Source: Fibrobacter sp. UWH6 (lineage in GTDB: Bacteria > Fibrobacterota > Fibrobacteria > Fibrobacterales > Fibrobacteraceae). From it: a stretch of DNA of 64,000 nucleotides. Position numbers and translations under genes: made by a program. Below, piece by piece: positions 9,076-18,400 of the stretch. The DNA lies in assembly GCF_900142465.1 (NCBI RefSeq), contig NZ_FRAX01000013.1, forward strand, positions 48,948 through 112,947, in the 5' to 3' direction. The stretch's first letter is position 1. Every line of letters begins with the position of its first letter. The notes beneath the pieces were generated by a model, which saw only the letters and a program-made list of their open reading frames with translations, was not told where the DNA came from and did no database searches.

Positions 9076-10992
9076 ATGAAGAGTGCATTCGGGTTAATTT
9101 TATTCAGCGGCATCGTTTCTGCACTTTGGGCTCGCCCTGCAGCCCCTAACGTCTACAACACTGTAGACAACGGAGATTCCAAGCTCACCCTTGTCAACCA
9201 TGGTGACGAGCATTATCATTATGCCACCACCCAGGATGGCTACCTGGTGCTCCCCGACCAATCCGGGACTTACGTTTACGCCGACACCAACGGCAAACCG
9301 TCTAACGTTATCGCCCACGACAAGGATTTGAGGCTGCCCTCCGAAAATGAATTTCTGGAACAGTTAGACGAATCCCAGAAGCAGAATATCCTAAAAAAGC
9401 ATGAGGCCATTTACGGGGGCCGATTTCCCGACGAAAGTGAACAGCCCGGCGCATTGATACTAAGGAGCTCTTCTAGCCCCCAGCCCCTAAACCGCCCTAC
9501 CCCGCAAAAGTGGGTCTCGGGGGAACGTTACATCCCAACCCTCCTGGTCGGAACCACAGACATTCCCCACGCCGACTCCGCCGCCGTCTATGACCTGCTC
9601 AACAAGGAAGGCTACAACAAGAACGGCAACATCGGCAGCCTCCGCGATTACTACCTCCATTCATCCAACGGTAACCTGGACATTCATTTTGACATCTACC
9701 CCCTACCGCTAAACGTGGCACAGACCAGTTTCGGCAGCGGCAGTAATTTCAGCGAAGGGAATTACACCAAGGCAGGTATTGACGCTTTGGTCAAGCACCC
9801 GAACTTCAAGGCCAACGCAAACAAGTACTGCGCCGAAGGCACCACCGTCGACGGGTTCCTCTTCCTGTTCCCCGGCGAAGAACAAAACGCCCTTAAGCAA
9901 AGCGACTACTTCTGGGGGCACAAATACCAGATGATCTACAACGGCGCCGCCAGCCAGTGGAGCAAGGGTTATACCGCCGGCGGATATACATTCGACGCCT
10001 ACCTGTTCATCGCCCAGTACCGCGACAATTCCAACAATTCGAAATTGAACGCCATGGGAATTTTCGCCCACGAGTTTAGCCATGTGCTGGGTCTCCCCGA
10101 CATGTACTCCGGCTCCGGAACGAACTTTGTATCGGGCCCCACTCCCTACGATGTCATGACCCAGGGCATGTACAACGGCAACTGGGAAACGCCGCCCTCG
10201 TTCTCCGCCTTCGAACGCGAAGCCATGGGTTGGATGACCATCAAGGAAATGTCTCCCAATTCCTCGTACGTCATGAGGGACATTTCAAAGATGGAAGCCT
10301 TTTCTGTCAGCAACCCAAACCAGAACGACGAATATTACATTGTTGAATACCGCCCCGCCGTAAAGTACGACGCCTACATCCAAAACAACGGCGTATATGT
10401 GTGGTACATCGATTACGATGCATACGCTTTCGAAAACGCAGCGGTCAACAGCAACAAGAGCCACCAGCGTGTGGCCATGAACAAGGTCGTTCAAAAGGGC
10501 GGTTACTATGCCGACTTCACCTTCGTCAACAAGAGCGGCAGGGCAGGCATTCCGGGCGTATACAACTTCGTTCTAGAAGGAGACACCCTGGCCTGCTTTA
10601 CCACCAACTCCGCCATGCCTCTTTCCAAGTGCCCCACGCCGGAGCCCCTTTCCAGCAGCAGCGGGATTTCTTCTAGCAGTGAGAATCCTTCTGACAGTGA
10701 AGTTTCTTCTAGCAGTCAGCAGGCCGAGCCTACTACATCTACAACAGGATTCGCTCCCACCGTCGCCTCTAGGCTTAAGCTCCACGTAGAAGGTTCTACC
10801 CTGCACATCAATACAGCAAGCGCCTCCCCGAAGGAAGTTGCCATTTTCGATATGCTGGGGAACAAGATTCTTGCGGAACGTTTCGCAGGAAGGGATTATA
10901 GTTTGAACCTTGGAAATCTGGATCACAAGGTCTATATGGTCAGGGTTACCGAAAACGGAAAGTCCCTCACACAAAAGACATTCGCCTTTTAA
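9076..10992 (+). CDS. Secreted M6-family zinc metalloprotease with sorting domain
   Basis: A 638-residue secreted protease. The start is the ATG at 9076, with CAGGAG seven bases upstream and an immediate signal peptide (MKSAFGLILFSGIVSALWA). The zinc site is HEFSHVLGLPD (His332, Glu333, His336). The following YDVMTQGMYNG region is the M6 (immune inhibitor A) Met-turn. A Ser-rich linker (SSSSGISSSS and similar) lies around residues 525-555. The C-terminus is a sorting-like domain (IFDMLGNKILAE..YMVRVTENGKSLTQKTFAF), as in type IX-type A sorting modules common in this lineage. It diverges from the coupled pair at 8879. It probably acts at or outside the cell surface. Confidence 0.88.
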   Translation: MKSAFGLILFSGIVSALWARPAAPNVYNTVDNGDSKLTLVNHGDEHYHYATTQDGYLVLPDQSGTYVYADTNGKPSNVIAHDKDLRLPSENEFLEQLDESQKQNILKKHEAIYGGRFPDESEQPGALILRSSSSPQPLNRPTPQKWVSGERYIPTLLVGTTDIPHADSAAVYDLLNKEGYNKNGNIGSLRDYYLHSSNGNLDIHFDIYPLPLNVAQTSFGSGSNFSEGNYTKAGIDALVKHPNFKANANKYCAEGTTVDGFLFLFPGEEQNALKQSDYFWGHKYQMIYNGAASQWSKGYTAGGYTFDAYLFIAQYRDNSNNSKLNAMGIFAHEFSHVLGLPDMYSGSGTNFVSGPTPYDVMTQGMYNGNWETPPSFSAFEREAMGWMTIKEMSPNSSYVMRDISKMEAFSVSNPNQNDEYYIVEYRPAVKYDAYIQNNGVYVWYIDYDAYAFENAAVNSNKSHQRVAMNKVVQKGGYYADFTFVNKSGRAGIPGVYNFVLEGDTLACFTTNSAMPLSKCPTPEPLSSSSGISSSSENPSDSEVSSSSQQAEPTTSTTGFAPTVASRLKLHVEGSTLHINTASASPKEVAIFDMLGNKILAERFAGRDYSLNLGNLDHKVYMVRVTENGKSLTQKTFAF

Positions 10993-10993
10993 G

Positions 10994-11851
10994 CTAGCTT
11001 TCCGATTTTCCGCCCACCTGGAACAACGCAAATTCCATCTGGAACACCTTATCACTGCCCTCATCCTCTTCGGCGATGAGGGCAATTTCTTTACGGAAGG
11101 CATTGATACGTTCTACGATGCGGTCGTAGCCTTCCTTGCTGATGCCCAGGGTCAGGCCAGAAATGTGGCGCTTGCCCGGCGGGTCACGGTCGATGGATTC
11201 CGCCCCCATCTTGAGGCAATTCTGATGGTAACCGCGAAGGGCCAGCTTTGACGTACGATCCCCTGTGGTAATGGCGCTTTCTGTAAGCACATACTTGCCG
11301 TTCTCATCCTTCTTTATGAGTTGGCATTCTTCCAGCAGCTTTACGGATTGCTTCGCCTCGTCGGCGGTAATTTTTGGATTCACCTGTTTTGCCAGGGCGG
11401 CATAATCCCCGTCGAATCCGAACATGCCGATCAGGCTACGGATAAACAGATGACGGGGGTGGGAATAGATCATATACTGGGCATGCCCCAGCATGTGCTG
11501 CTTTTCGGCAAAGCGGACCACCTTCATGGCGGCCTGCATCTTTTCGAAAGCCGCATTGCGGTCGTCAGTGGTTTCGGCCTGGTTGAATTCCACCAGGGCC
11601 ACGAAAAATTCCGTCTCGTGCTTGCCCAACCGCAGCCCAGACGCCACCTTGGGAATGCTTTGCTGGCTCAGGTTCTTTTCGCCGTTCATGACGCGGCTAA
11701 TAAAGTCCTTGGCCTTGAAACCGATCCTGTCAGAAAATACACGCAGGGAGAAGGCCGGGTTTGCAGCCTTCTTCTGACTGTAATAGTCCCTCAAAAATTC
11801 CCGGTAATCCAGGTATTCGAAGACTTTTTTCTGTTTTTGCGGTTCAACCAT
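10994..11851 (-). CDS. TIGR02147 (DUF4423-like) protein
   Basis: A 285-residue protein with the opening VFEYLDYREFLRDYYSQKK and the SLRVFSDRIGFKAKDFISRVMNGEKNLS helix-turn-helix-like segment, typical of the TIGR02147 paralogous family described from Fibrobacter succinogenes. The rest is helical, with a TADEAKQSVKLLEECQLIKKDENGKYVLTE winged-helix-like piece near residues 155-185. It is probably a DNA-binding regulator, although function is unproven for the family. Start uncertain: nine more codons lie in frame upstream. It is convergent with the protease gene, with a single base between the stop codons. Confidence 0.85.
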   Translation of the reverse strand: MVEPQKQKKVFEYLDYREFLRDYYSQKKAANPAFSLRVFSDRIGFKAKDFISRVMNGEKNLSQQSIPKVASGLRLGKHETEFFVALVEFNQAETTDDRNAAFEKMQAAMKVVRFAEKQHMLGHAQYMIYSHPRHLFIRSLIGMFGFDGDYAALAKQVNPKITADEAKQSVKLLEECQLIKKDENGKYVLTESAITTGDRTSKLALRGYHQNCLKMGAESIDRDPPGKRHISGLTLGISKEGYDRIVERINAFRKEIALIAEEDEGSDKVFQMEFALFQVGGKSES

Positions 11852-12067
11852 GCCCAAAATGTAAGAAAAAGGGGGCAAATGGGGGTATCGGCCAGCGCAT
11901 TGCCGTTGTCCAGAAACAACGCTAAATGAGGTTCAGTCATAAAACAAGTAGGAATATTCCCGCTTTTTGGGTAGATTTATCAATGGTTCAGAGCCGACGA
12001 GGTTGGGATGCCCGTTGTCTAGGAACCAGGGATATTTGGGATTTCATAAAAAGAAAGGTTTAACTTT

Positions 12068-14410
12068 ATGAAAAAAGGTGTTTTGGGTAAAATTATCGCA
12101 GGCATGGTTATGGCTGGTACGTGTGGTGTATCGCTGGCCGCCACGCCTGCAAATGAAGTGGTGACGCTTCCTGCAGACAAAAACTATGGAGGTGGAGACA
12201 AGGTGGGCTCTCAGCTCATCGCCGCCACCTACAACGCAGGAAAGGGTCCGGGAGTGTGGATTGTGGCAGATGGCGGCTACCGCCTTTACCACAATGGCGC
12301 CCTGCTGGCCGAAGACAATCAGGCCGGTCGCGTCCGCTTCATTCCTATGACTTTGCTCCCCGGCGAGAACGCATTCTCCGTGGTGGGTGTCAACGGCGCG
12401 GGAGCCCCCGGCGTATTGGTCCAGATTGACGATCTTGACCGTTCCTATTACAGCGGCAGCGACTGGAAATCCAAGCCGTCTGTAGGAAACGCCTCCTGGA
12501 AGGAAAAGGGCCGCGACTTGAGCATGTGGGGCGGAGCTACAGCCCTGAGCTATTCCAACACAAAGATGCCTAGCGGCGGCGACCTGAAGGGCTTTGCCGC
12601 AAATACCCAGTCCAAGTGGATCTGGACCAGCAGCGAAAGCGATTCCGTCGCAGTCCTCCTGTTTACCCTGAATGTAAGGGCGGAAGGTTTCGGTGCCTCT
12701 ACAACAGGCGGCGACGCAGGCAAAATCGTTATCGCAAAGGATTCCGCAGAAGTCCGCAAGTACCTGCAGTCTTCTGACGCCTTGACTATTCTCGTTCCCG
12801 AAGGAACCTACGATTTCCGCCAGTTCCGCAATGCGGTAACCGAAGCCAAGGCCAAGGGACGCACCTGGTGCAAGACTACCTGCTCCGAAAAGAATGCGGT
12901 CACCGGAAAGACCAATACTTTCTACCGCATCACCTTCAAGGCCAATAGCTGCAGCGACCTGACCGAAGCCGGCGTGCAGATTGTCCAGGAAAGCGAAAAT
13001 CTGATGGCATGGTCCAACTGGATTACCACCAAGGCCAACAAGAGCCTGGTGGGCATGGGCCGCGGCGCCAATCTGCGTGGAGCCTCTATTGCAGTCCGCA
13101 GTAACGAAGGCAGCGGCAACCACATTTATCGCAACCTGGCCATCTACGACGTGAACCCCCACCTGATCGAAGGTGGCGACGGTCTCGAAACGGTAGGAAC
13201 CTCTTCGAAGCATGTGGACAAGTTCTGGGCCGACCATATTAGCTACAAGTGGATTAGCGACGGTTTCGACATGGAATTCGTAGACAACGCTACCATCAGC
13301 TACCTGGATTTTGACGGCGCCAACGATTTCAACTGCTGGGGAACCGACCCTTACATGGCACTGGTAGAAGACGCCCAGCTGACTTACGCCAACTCCTATT
13401 GGCATAATACCTACGGCCGCGTTCCCAAGGTAACGGGCGAAAACGACGGTTCCAAGGTTCACCTTTACAACCAGCTGGTAGACGGCAACCGCTTCTTCAT
13501 TGCAGGCGCCAGCGGCCACAGTGCCACAGCCAAGGCCTATGTCCACTACGAAAATAGCTACATCAAGAACGGCAAGGGCTACCTGGCAGAATGGGGCGAC
13601 AACGGCTATGTCTACTTTAGCGGCATCACCTATAGCAACACCACCCAGCAGCACCGCTACAATGGTACTGTAACCATGGGTGCCCCTCAGGCAGAAACTT
13701 TCAACCCCAGCTACAGCTGGGAAAAGCGAGACGTAAACAGCCTTCCCACCGACCTGCCCTCTCTCTCAGGCGTGGGAGGCCGCTACGGATCCATGCCCGC
13801 CTACGACCAGGCCTTTGGCGTAAGCAACAAGGCAGCCACCGTCGCCATGACGGCACCCGCCGCCAACAAGGCCTTTGATGCAGGCTCCAGCGTAACACTT
13901 TCCGCCTCCGCAAGCGATGCCGACGGTTCCGTAAAGAGCGTAAGCTTCTACATCGGAACAGAGCTGGTGGGAACCGCAACTTCTGCCCCCTATAGCGTCA
14001 CCGTAAACGACCTGGCTGCAGGAACCTACTCCGCCGTGGCCGTAGCTACCGACAATTCCGGATTGACCCAGATGTCTGAATTCGTGACTTTCGAAGTGGC
14101 TGCAGAAGAAATCGAAGACCCGGCCAGCAGTTCCTCTGAAGAAATCGCGTCTAGCGGTTCCGAAGAAGAAATTGAATCCAGCAATTCTTCCGAAGAAATT
14201 GAATCCAGCGATTCCGAAGAATCTGCCATCCGAACCATCGCAGATGCGGCTACCGAGGCCGAAGCCAGCTACTACCGCGTTTTCGATATGCAGGGCCGCC
14301 CCCTCTACACCGGCAACACCAAGCCGAACAAGATGGTCGCCACCCGCGCCATCGTCGTAGAGTACAGCAAGTCCGGTACCGCCATCAGACGCTACATCCA
14401 GACGAAATAA
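12068..14410 (+). CDS. Secreted pectate lyase, family PL1-like, with Ig and Ser-rich modules
   Basis: A 780-residue modular enzyme. A signal peptide (about residues 1-24) is followed by a beta-sandwich N-module to about residue 200. The parallel beta-helix lyase core spans about 220-570, with SLVGMGRGANLRG, DGLETVG and the WADHISYKWISDG motif of pectate lyases (compare WIDHxxxxxxxDG). Calcium-dependent cleavage of homogalacturonan in plant walls is the expected role. An Ig-like domain lies at about 595-680 (MTAPAANKAFDAGSSVTLSASASDADG), then a Ser/Glu linker (SSSEEIASSGSEEEIESS) and a short C-terminal YYRVFDMQGR sorting-like domain ending YIQTK. A bidirectional terminator follows. Confidence 0.88.
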   Translation: MKKGVLGKIIAGMVMAGTCGVSLAATPANEVVTLPADKNYGGGDKVGSQLIAATYNAGKGPGVWIVADGGYRLYHNGALLAEDNQAGRVRFIPMTLLPGENAFSVVGVNGAGAPGVLVQIDDLDRSYYSGSDWKSKPSVGNASWKEKGRDLSMWGGATALSYSNTKMPSGGDLKGFAANTQSKWIWTSSESDSVAVLLFTLNVRAEGFGASTTGGDAGKIVIAKDSAEVRKYLQSSDALTILVPEGTYDFRQFRNAVTEAKAKGRTWCKTTCSEKNAVTGKTNTFYRITFKANSCSDLTEAGVQIVQESENLMAWSNWITTKANKSLVGMGRGANLRGASIAVRSNEGSGNHIYRNLAIYDVNPHLIEGGDGLETVGTSSKHVDKFWADHISYKWISDGFDMEFVDNATISYLDFDGANDFNCWGTDPYMALVEDAQLTYANSYWHNTYGRVPKVTGENDGSKVHLYNQLVDGNRFFIAGASGHSATAKAYVHYENSYIKNGKGYLAEWGDNGYVYFSGITYSNTTQQHRYNGTVTMGAPQAETFNPSYSWEKRDVNSLPTDLPSLSGVGGRYGSMPAYDQAFGVSNKAATVAMTAPAANKAFDAGSSVTLSASASDADGSVKSVSFYIGTELVGTATSAPYSVTVNDLAAGTYSAVAVATDNSGLTQMSEFVTFEVAAEEIEDPASSSSEEIASSGSEEEIESSNSSEEIESSDSEESAIRTIADAATEAEASYYRVFDMQGRPLYTGNTKPNKMVATRAIVVEYSKSGTAIRRYIQTK

Positions 14411-14440
14411 GAAATTCCTCCTCCAATACCAACCAACAAA

Positions 14441-14473
14441 AAAAACTGGCCCCCACCCGGGAGCCAGTTTTTC
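14441..14473 (+). terminator. Terminator between pectate lyase and prepilin peptidase genes
   Basis: Stem ACTGGC / GCCAGT with a C/G-rich loop, A-run before and T-run after. It can stop both convergent transcripts. Confidence 0.8.
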
Positions 14474-14491
14474 TATTAAAAGTTAGACGTT

Positions 14492-15373
14492 CTATTCTCC
14501 GACTACAAACCTTATATAAAGTTCAAGGAAGGTTTCGCCCCAAAGGTACACGATAGGGGCCGCCAGGGCCAGAAACGGACCAAAGGGAATCTGGCCAGAA
14601 ACATCTTCGGAATCATCCACCACGGCCTTTTCTGCAATCTTGCGCTGGATACGGGCGTAGGGGATCATCACCAGCAGGCCCACCACGGCGGCAACCACCA
14701 GGATCATGGCCGCAGACTGCCAACCCATGAGGGCTCCGTAGCCGGCCAAAAGCTTCACGTCGCCAAAGCCCATGGCTTCTTTCTTGAAGACCTTGCTTGC
14801 CACAAGTCCAAGCAAATAGAGGCCGCCACCGGCGGCAACCGCGCCGACCAGGCTCTGCAGCGGGGTAATGCCCCCGGGAATAAGCGAAATCAGGAGGCCA
14901 GCCACAATGCCGCCAACGCTCATGGAATCGGGAATTAATTTATACTTAAAATCCACCGCACAGACGGGGTAAGCTCCCAGCAGGAGCCAGAACATGGCCA
15001 GGGCATCGGCCCACACGCTGGGCTGCATCACGGGCGATACAAAAAGTTCCGGCACAACGGCACCGTAATTGACCGCCACGGCAGCGAACAGGGCCAGTGC
15101 CCCCAGCAAACCGCAGAGGGCTTCGCCAATGGGATATATAATATTGAGGGGCTTATGGCAGCAGGCGGTCTTGCCACGCAGAATGAACCAGCCGATTACA
15201 GGCAGGTTCAGGTAGATGGGGATCTGCTTCTTGCACAGCGGGCAGTGGGAGGGCGGGTTTATCAGCGAAATCCCGCGGGGCATGCGGTACACGATAACGT
15301 TATAGAAGCTACCGACACAGGCGCCAAAAACAAAAAAAACAGCCAACCAATACCAAAGGGGTATTAATTCCAT
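14492..15373 (-). CDS. Prepilin peptidase / N-methyltransferase (type IV pilin or type II secretion)
   Basis: A 293-residue inner-membrane A24 aspartic peptidase that cleaves type III signal peptides of pilins and pseudopilins. The N-terminal domain has GACVGSFYNVIVYRMP and a cysteine set (CPLC then ACC), close to the zinc-binding CxxC..CxxC of the methylase domain though the second pair is compressed. The two catalytic aspartates are in VDFKYKLIPD and GFGDVKLL. About eight membrane helices are visible. The start at 15373 has GGAG nine bases upstream. The frame opens 15 codons earlier without a ribosome site. It stands alone, without other pilus genes in this window. Confidence 0.9.
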   Translation of the reverse strand: MELIPLWYWLAVFFVFGACVGSFYNVIVYRMPRGISLINPPSHCPLCKKQIPIYLNLPVIGWFILRGKTACCHKPLNIIYPIGEALCGLLGALALFAAVAVNYGAVVPELFVSPVMQPSVWADALAMFWLLLGAYPVCAVDFKYKLIPDSMSVGGIVAGLLISLIPGGITPLQSLVGAVAAGGGLYLLGLVASKVFKKEAMGFGDVKLLAGYGALMGWQSAAMILVVAAVVGLLVMIPYARIQRKIAEKAVVDDSEDVSGQIPFGPFLALAAPIVYLWGETFLELYIRFVVGE

Positions 15374-15485
15374 AAATCTTACTCCATCGGTGCAAATTCC
15401 ACACCCAAATGCTTTCAAAAAAGATACATTTTATAAAAGTTTACAATACAAGGTTTAACCCCAAAAGGTGCAACATAGGTAAGTC

Positions 15486-18400
15486 ATGCGTAAGTCACGA
15501 TATTTAACATTGCTCTTTGGTATTTTAGCCATAGCAGGCCTTTCGGACTGCTCTAGGGAACCCTCCGTCAAGGAAGACGTGAGCCTCCAGAATAACCATT
15601 CCCGAATTTTCGCCCAGCGCGAGTCCTTCGAAGACGCCAAGGCATTCGCCGACTCCATGGCCAACACTAACTTCAACACCTCGGACTCCCTGGCAGACAC
15701 ATTGACGGTTACCGTAAACGATACGGTCTACCTGATGGGCATCCTGCCCCGTAACGTCGACAAGATCTACCGATTCCAGTGGAACCTGACCAAGGCCGAC
15801 GGCAAGGACACCGTTATCCTGGGCAACAACGCAACGCCCATGGCCTGGGCCTACTCCAAGCCCGGCGTGTACTACCCGCTGTTCATCGCCTTCGACGGTA
15901 ACAACTCCACCGACACCGCCGGTACCGACACCAAGCGCACCTATATCAACGTCATCGACACCAAGCCTGTCCTGAACGTTCCCAAGGATACCTTGTGGAC
16001 CAGCAACAAGGGCAACATCGTCTTCCCCATTACCGTTAGCGATTCCTTCGGCACCATCAAGAAGATCATGGTGGACCTGGACGCCAGCGGCAAGGAAGAC
16101 CCCAAGGAATGGAAGTACGAGACCCGCAAGAATAACGACTCCCTGTACCTGACCATCAAGAACGATCCCAAGAAGATCGACTCCAAGGGCAACCAGAAGA
16201 TTTACGTTATCGCCATCGACGACGATAACAACGAGACCAAGGATAGCGTAAACCTCCACTTCAACAGGATCCCCAAGCTGGAAATCCTGTACCCCAAGGA
16301 TGGTGAACGCCACGACATTACCAAGCCCTTCTACTTCTATTACGAAGGTACCGACGAAGACAATCCCAAGGACCTGAAGTACTTCATCTACGCCCAGAAC
16401 GGCAAGAACGGACTTCCCCCTGTTAAGGCTTTCGACTCCGAAGACCTGATTGCCGAAAACTACATGTCCACCAAGTGCGACTTCTGGGACCAGGAAAAGG
16501 AACGCAACTCCATTACGCTCATCAACAATCCTGCCAAGGAACTGAAAGGACGTATCTACTGGGATATGTACGTCACCGACGGCTACGACATCGTCCACAT
16601 CGAAAGCATTTCTACAGGCGAAGGCACCAGCCGCCCCTGGAACTTCTATATCGGCGACATTTCCTCTAACCAGGGTTCCATCTCCGGTCAGGTACACTAC
16701 CAGGGCAGAACCTCCCACGAAGGAATCAACCTGGAACTGAACAACGGCATCAACACCTTTGTCGGCGTTACCGACACCAAGGGTAACTACACAGTCAACG
16801 TCGATCCGGGCAACTACACCATTTTGGCAAAGTCCGGCATCGGCGAATACACCAGCGACTCCCTGACCAAGATCTATGTGGAATCCGGCGCCATGGTCAC
16901 CGTAGATTCCATGTCCCTCAAGGATACGGTCGCCCCGATCATCCTGGTAAAGAACTACGACACCCTGACCGTCCGCAACTTAAGGCAGACCGTCTATGTT
17001 CGCGACCTGGGATCTCGAGTCAAGAGCGTTTCTGCAACCCACAACAAGCAGGAACAGACCCTTACCTGCAACAACACAGACCAGGGCGCAATCTACAACT
17101 GCGAATTCAACTTGGCCAACATGGAAGACGGCCTCCACAGCTTTGAATTCACCGCTATCGACAATGCCGGCAACAAGCGAGTCATCAAGCCCAGCTTCGT
17201 GGTCGACGCAACGACCTTGACCCTGGATGTGGATGGCGCACAGAAGCAGCTCATTAGCGAAGGCAAGGAACTGACCTTCAACGCAAAGATTACCGGAGCC
17301 TACCCCGCCCCCAAGTCCGTCAGCTGGACCTACATCATCGGTAAGGACACCGTCACCAAGACTTCTGCAGTCAACGACGACGGTGAGGCCAAGTTCGTTC
17401 TGAAATACAGCGATATTACCAAGGCCGAAGAAGGCGTCGACTACATCATGACCGTCCGCTACACAGAGAACAACGTAAATCTCAGCGCCCAGGTCAAGTT
17501 CGGCGTCCGTGGCGAAAACCCGGCCATCATCTTTACCGAGCCTGGCTTTACCACCTCGGTGACCATGCACGACACCATAGACTTCAAGGTGACCGCCTTC
17601 CCCGGCAACGGAAGTTCCGACCTGACCGTTTCCTGGAACTGCGGCGACAGCAAGAATCTCGATACCAAGTACCCCTGCCCCACAGCGTCTACCTTCACCG
17701 ACGGACAGGAAAGTTACAACACCCAGGGCACCCTGGCCTTTAACAAGACCGGCTCCTACAACGTGGTCGTAACCGTCAAGGATGTCAAGAACAGAAGCGT
17801 CTCCGACACCGTCAAGGTGATCGTCATCGCAGATCCTCCTTCTGTCAAGGCCACCTACAGCGGCAGCGACAAGCTCAAGATCAACTCCTCTGTAAATGTG
17901 ACCGTAGACGCAAGCGACAAGTACGGCTACGTCAAGCAGATTGAATGGGGTTGCAGTAACGGAACAATCATCTTCGACAACAAGAAGGAATTCGACAACA
18001 CTCCCAAGAGCGTCAGCGATGTCAAGATTACCTTGAACATGCCGGGCTCCGAAACAGACAAGTTCCGTTGCAAGTTCAAGGTTACCGATGATGATGATGA
18101 AGTCGGATACGACTCTCTGACCTTCAAGGTCCTGCTGGATCCGCCCACCGTCAAGCTCAGCACACGTCAGGCCACGGTCAAGATCAATTCCGTGCAGACG
18201 ATCAACGCCATCGCAAACGACGAACTGGGTTACATCGCCGAATACTCCTACGCCTGTAGCGACAACCTCAAGACCGTGACATCCAACGACTGGGAAATCA
18301 TGTCCAGCAACAAGGCCGAAGTGAAGATGCCCAACCGCGAAGGAAAGTACTACTGCGTCGTCCAGGTCAAGGATGACGACGGCCTTACCGCCCGCGATAC

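Noticed and set aside
12044..13654. 536-codon open frame antisense to the pectate lyase gene
   Set aside because: Composition (Val, Gly, Ala-rich without motifs) is what a biased GC-rich codon set gives on the reverse strand. The lyase frame has clear motifs and a signal peptide.
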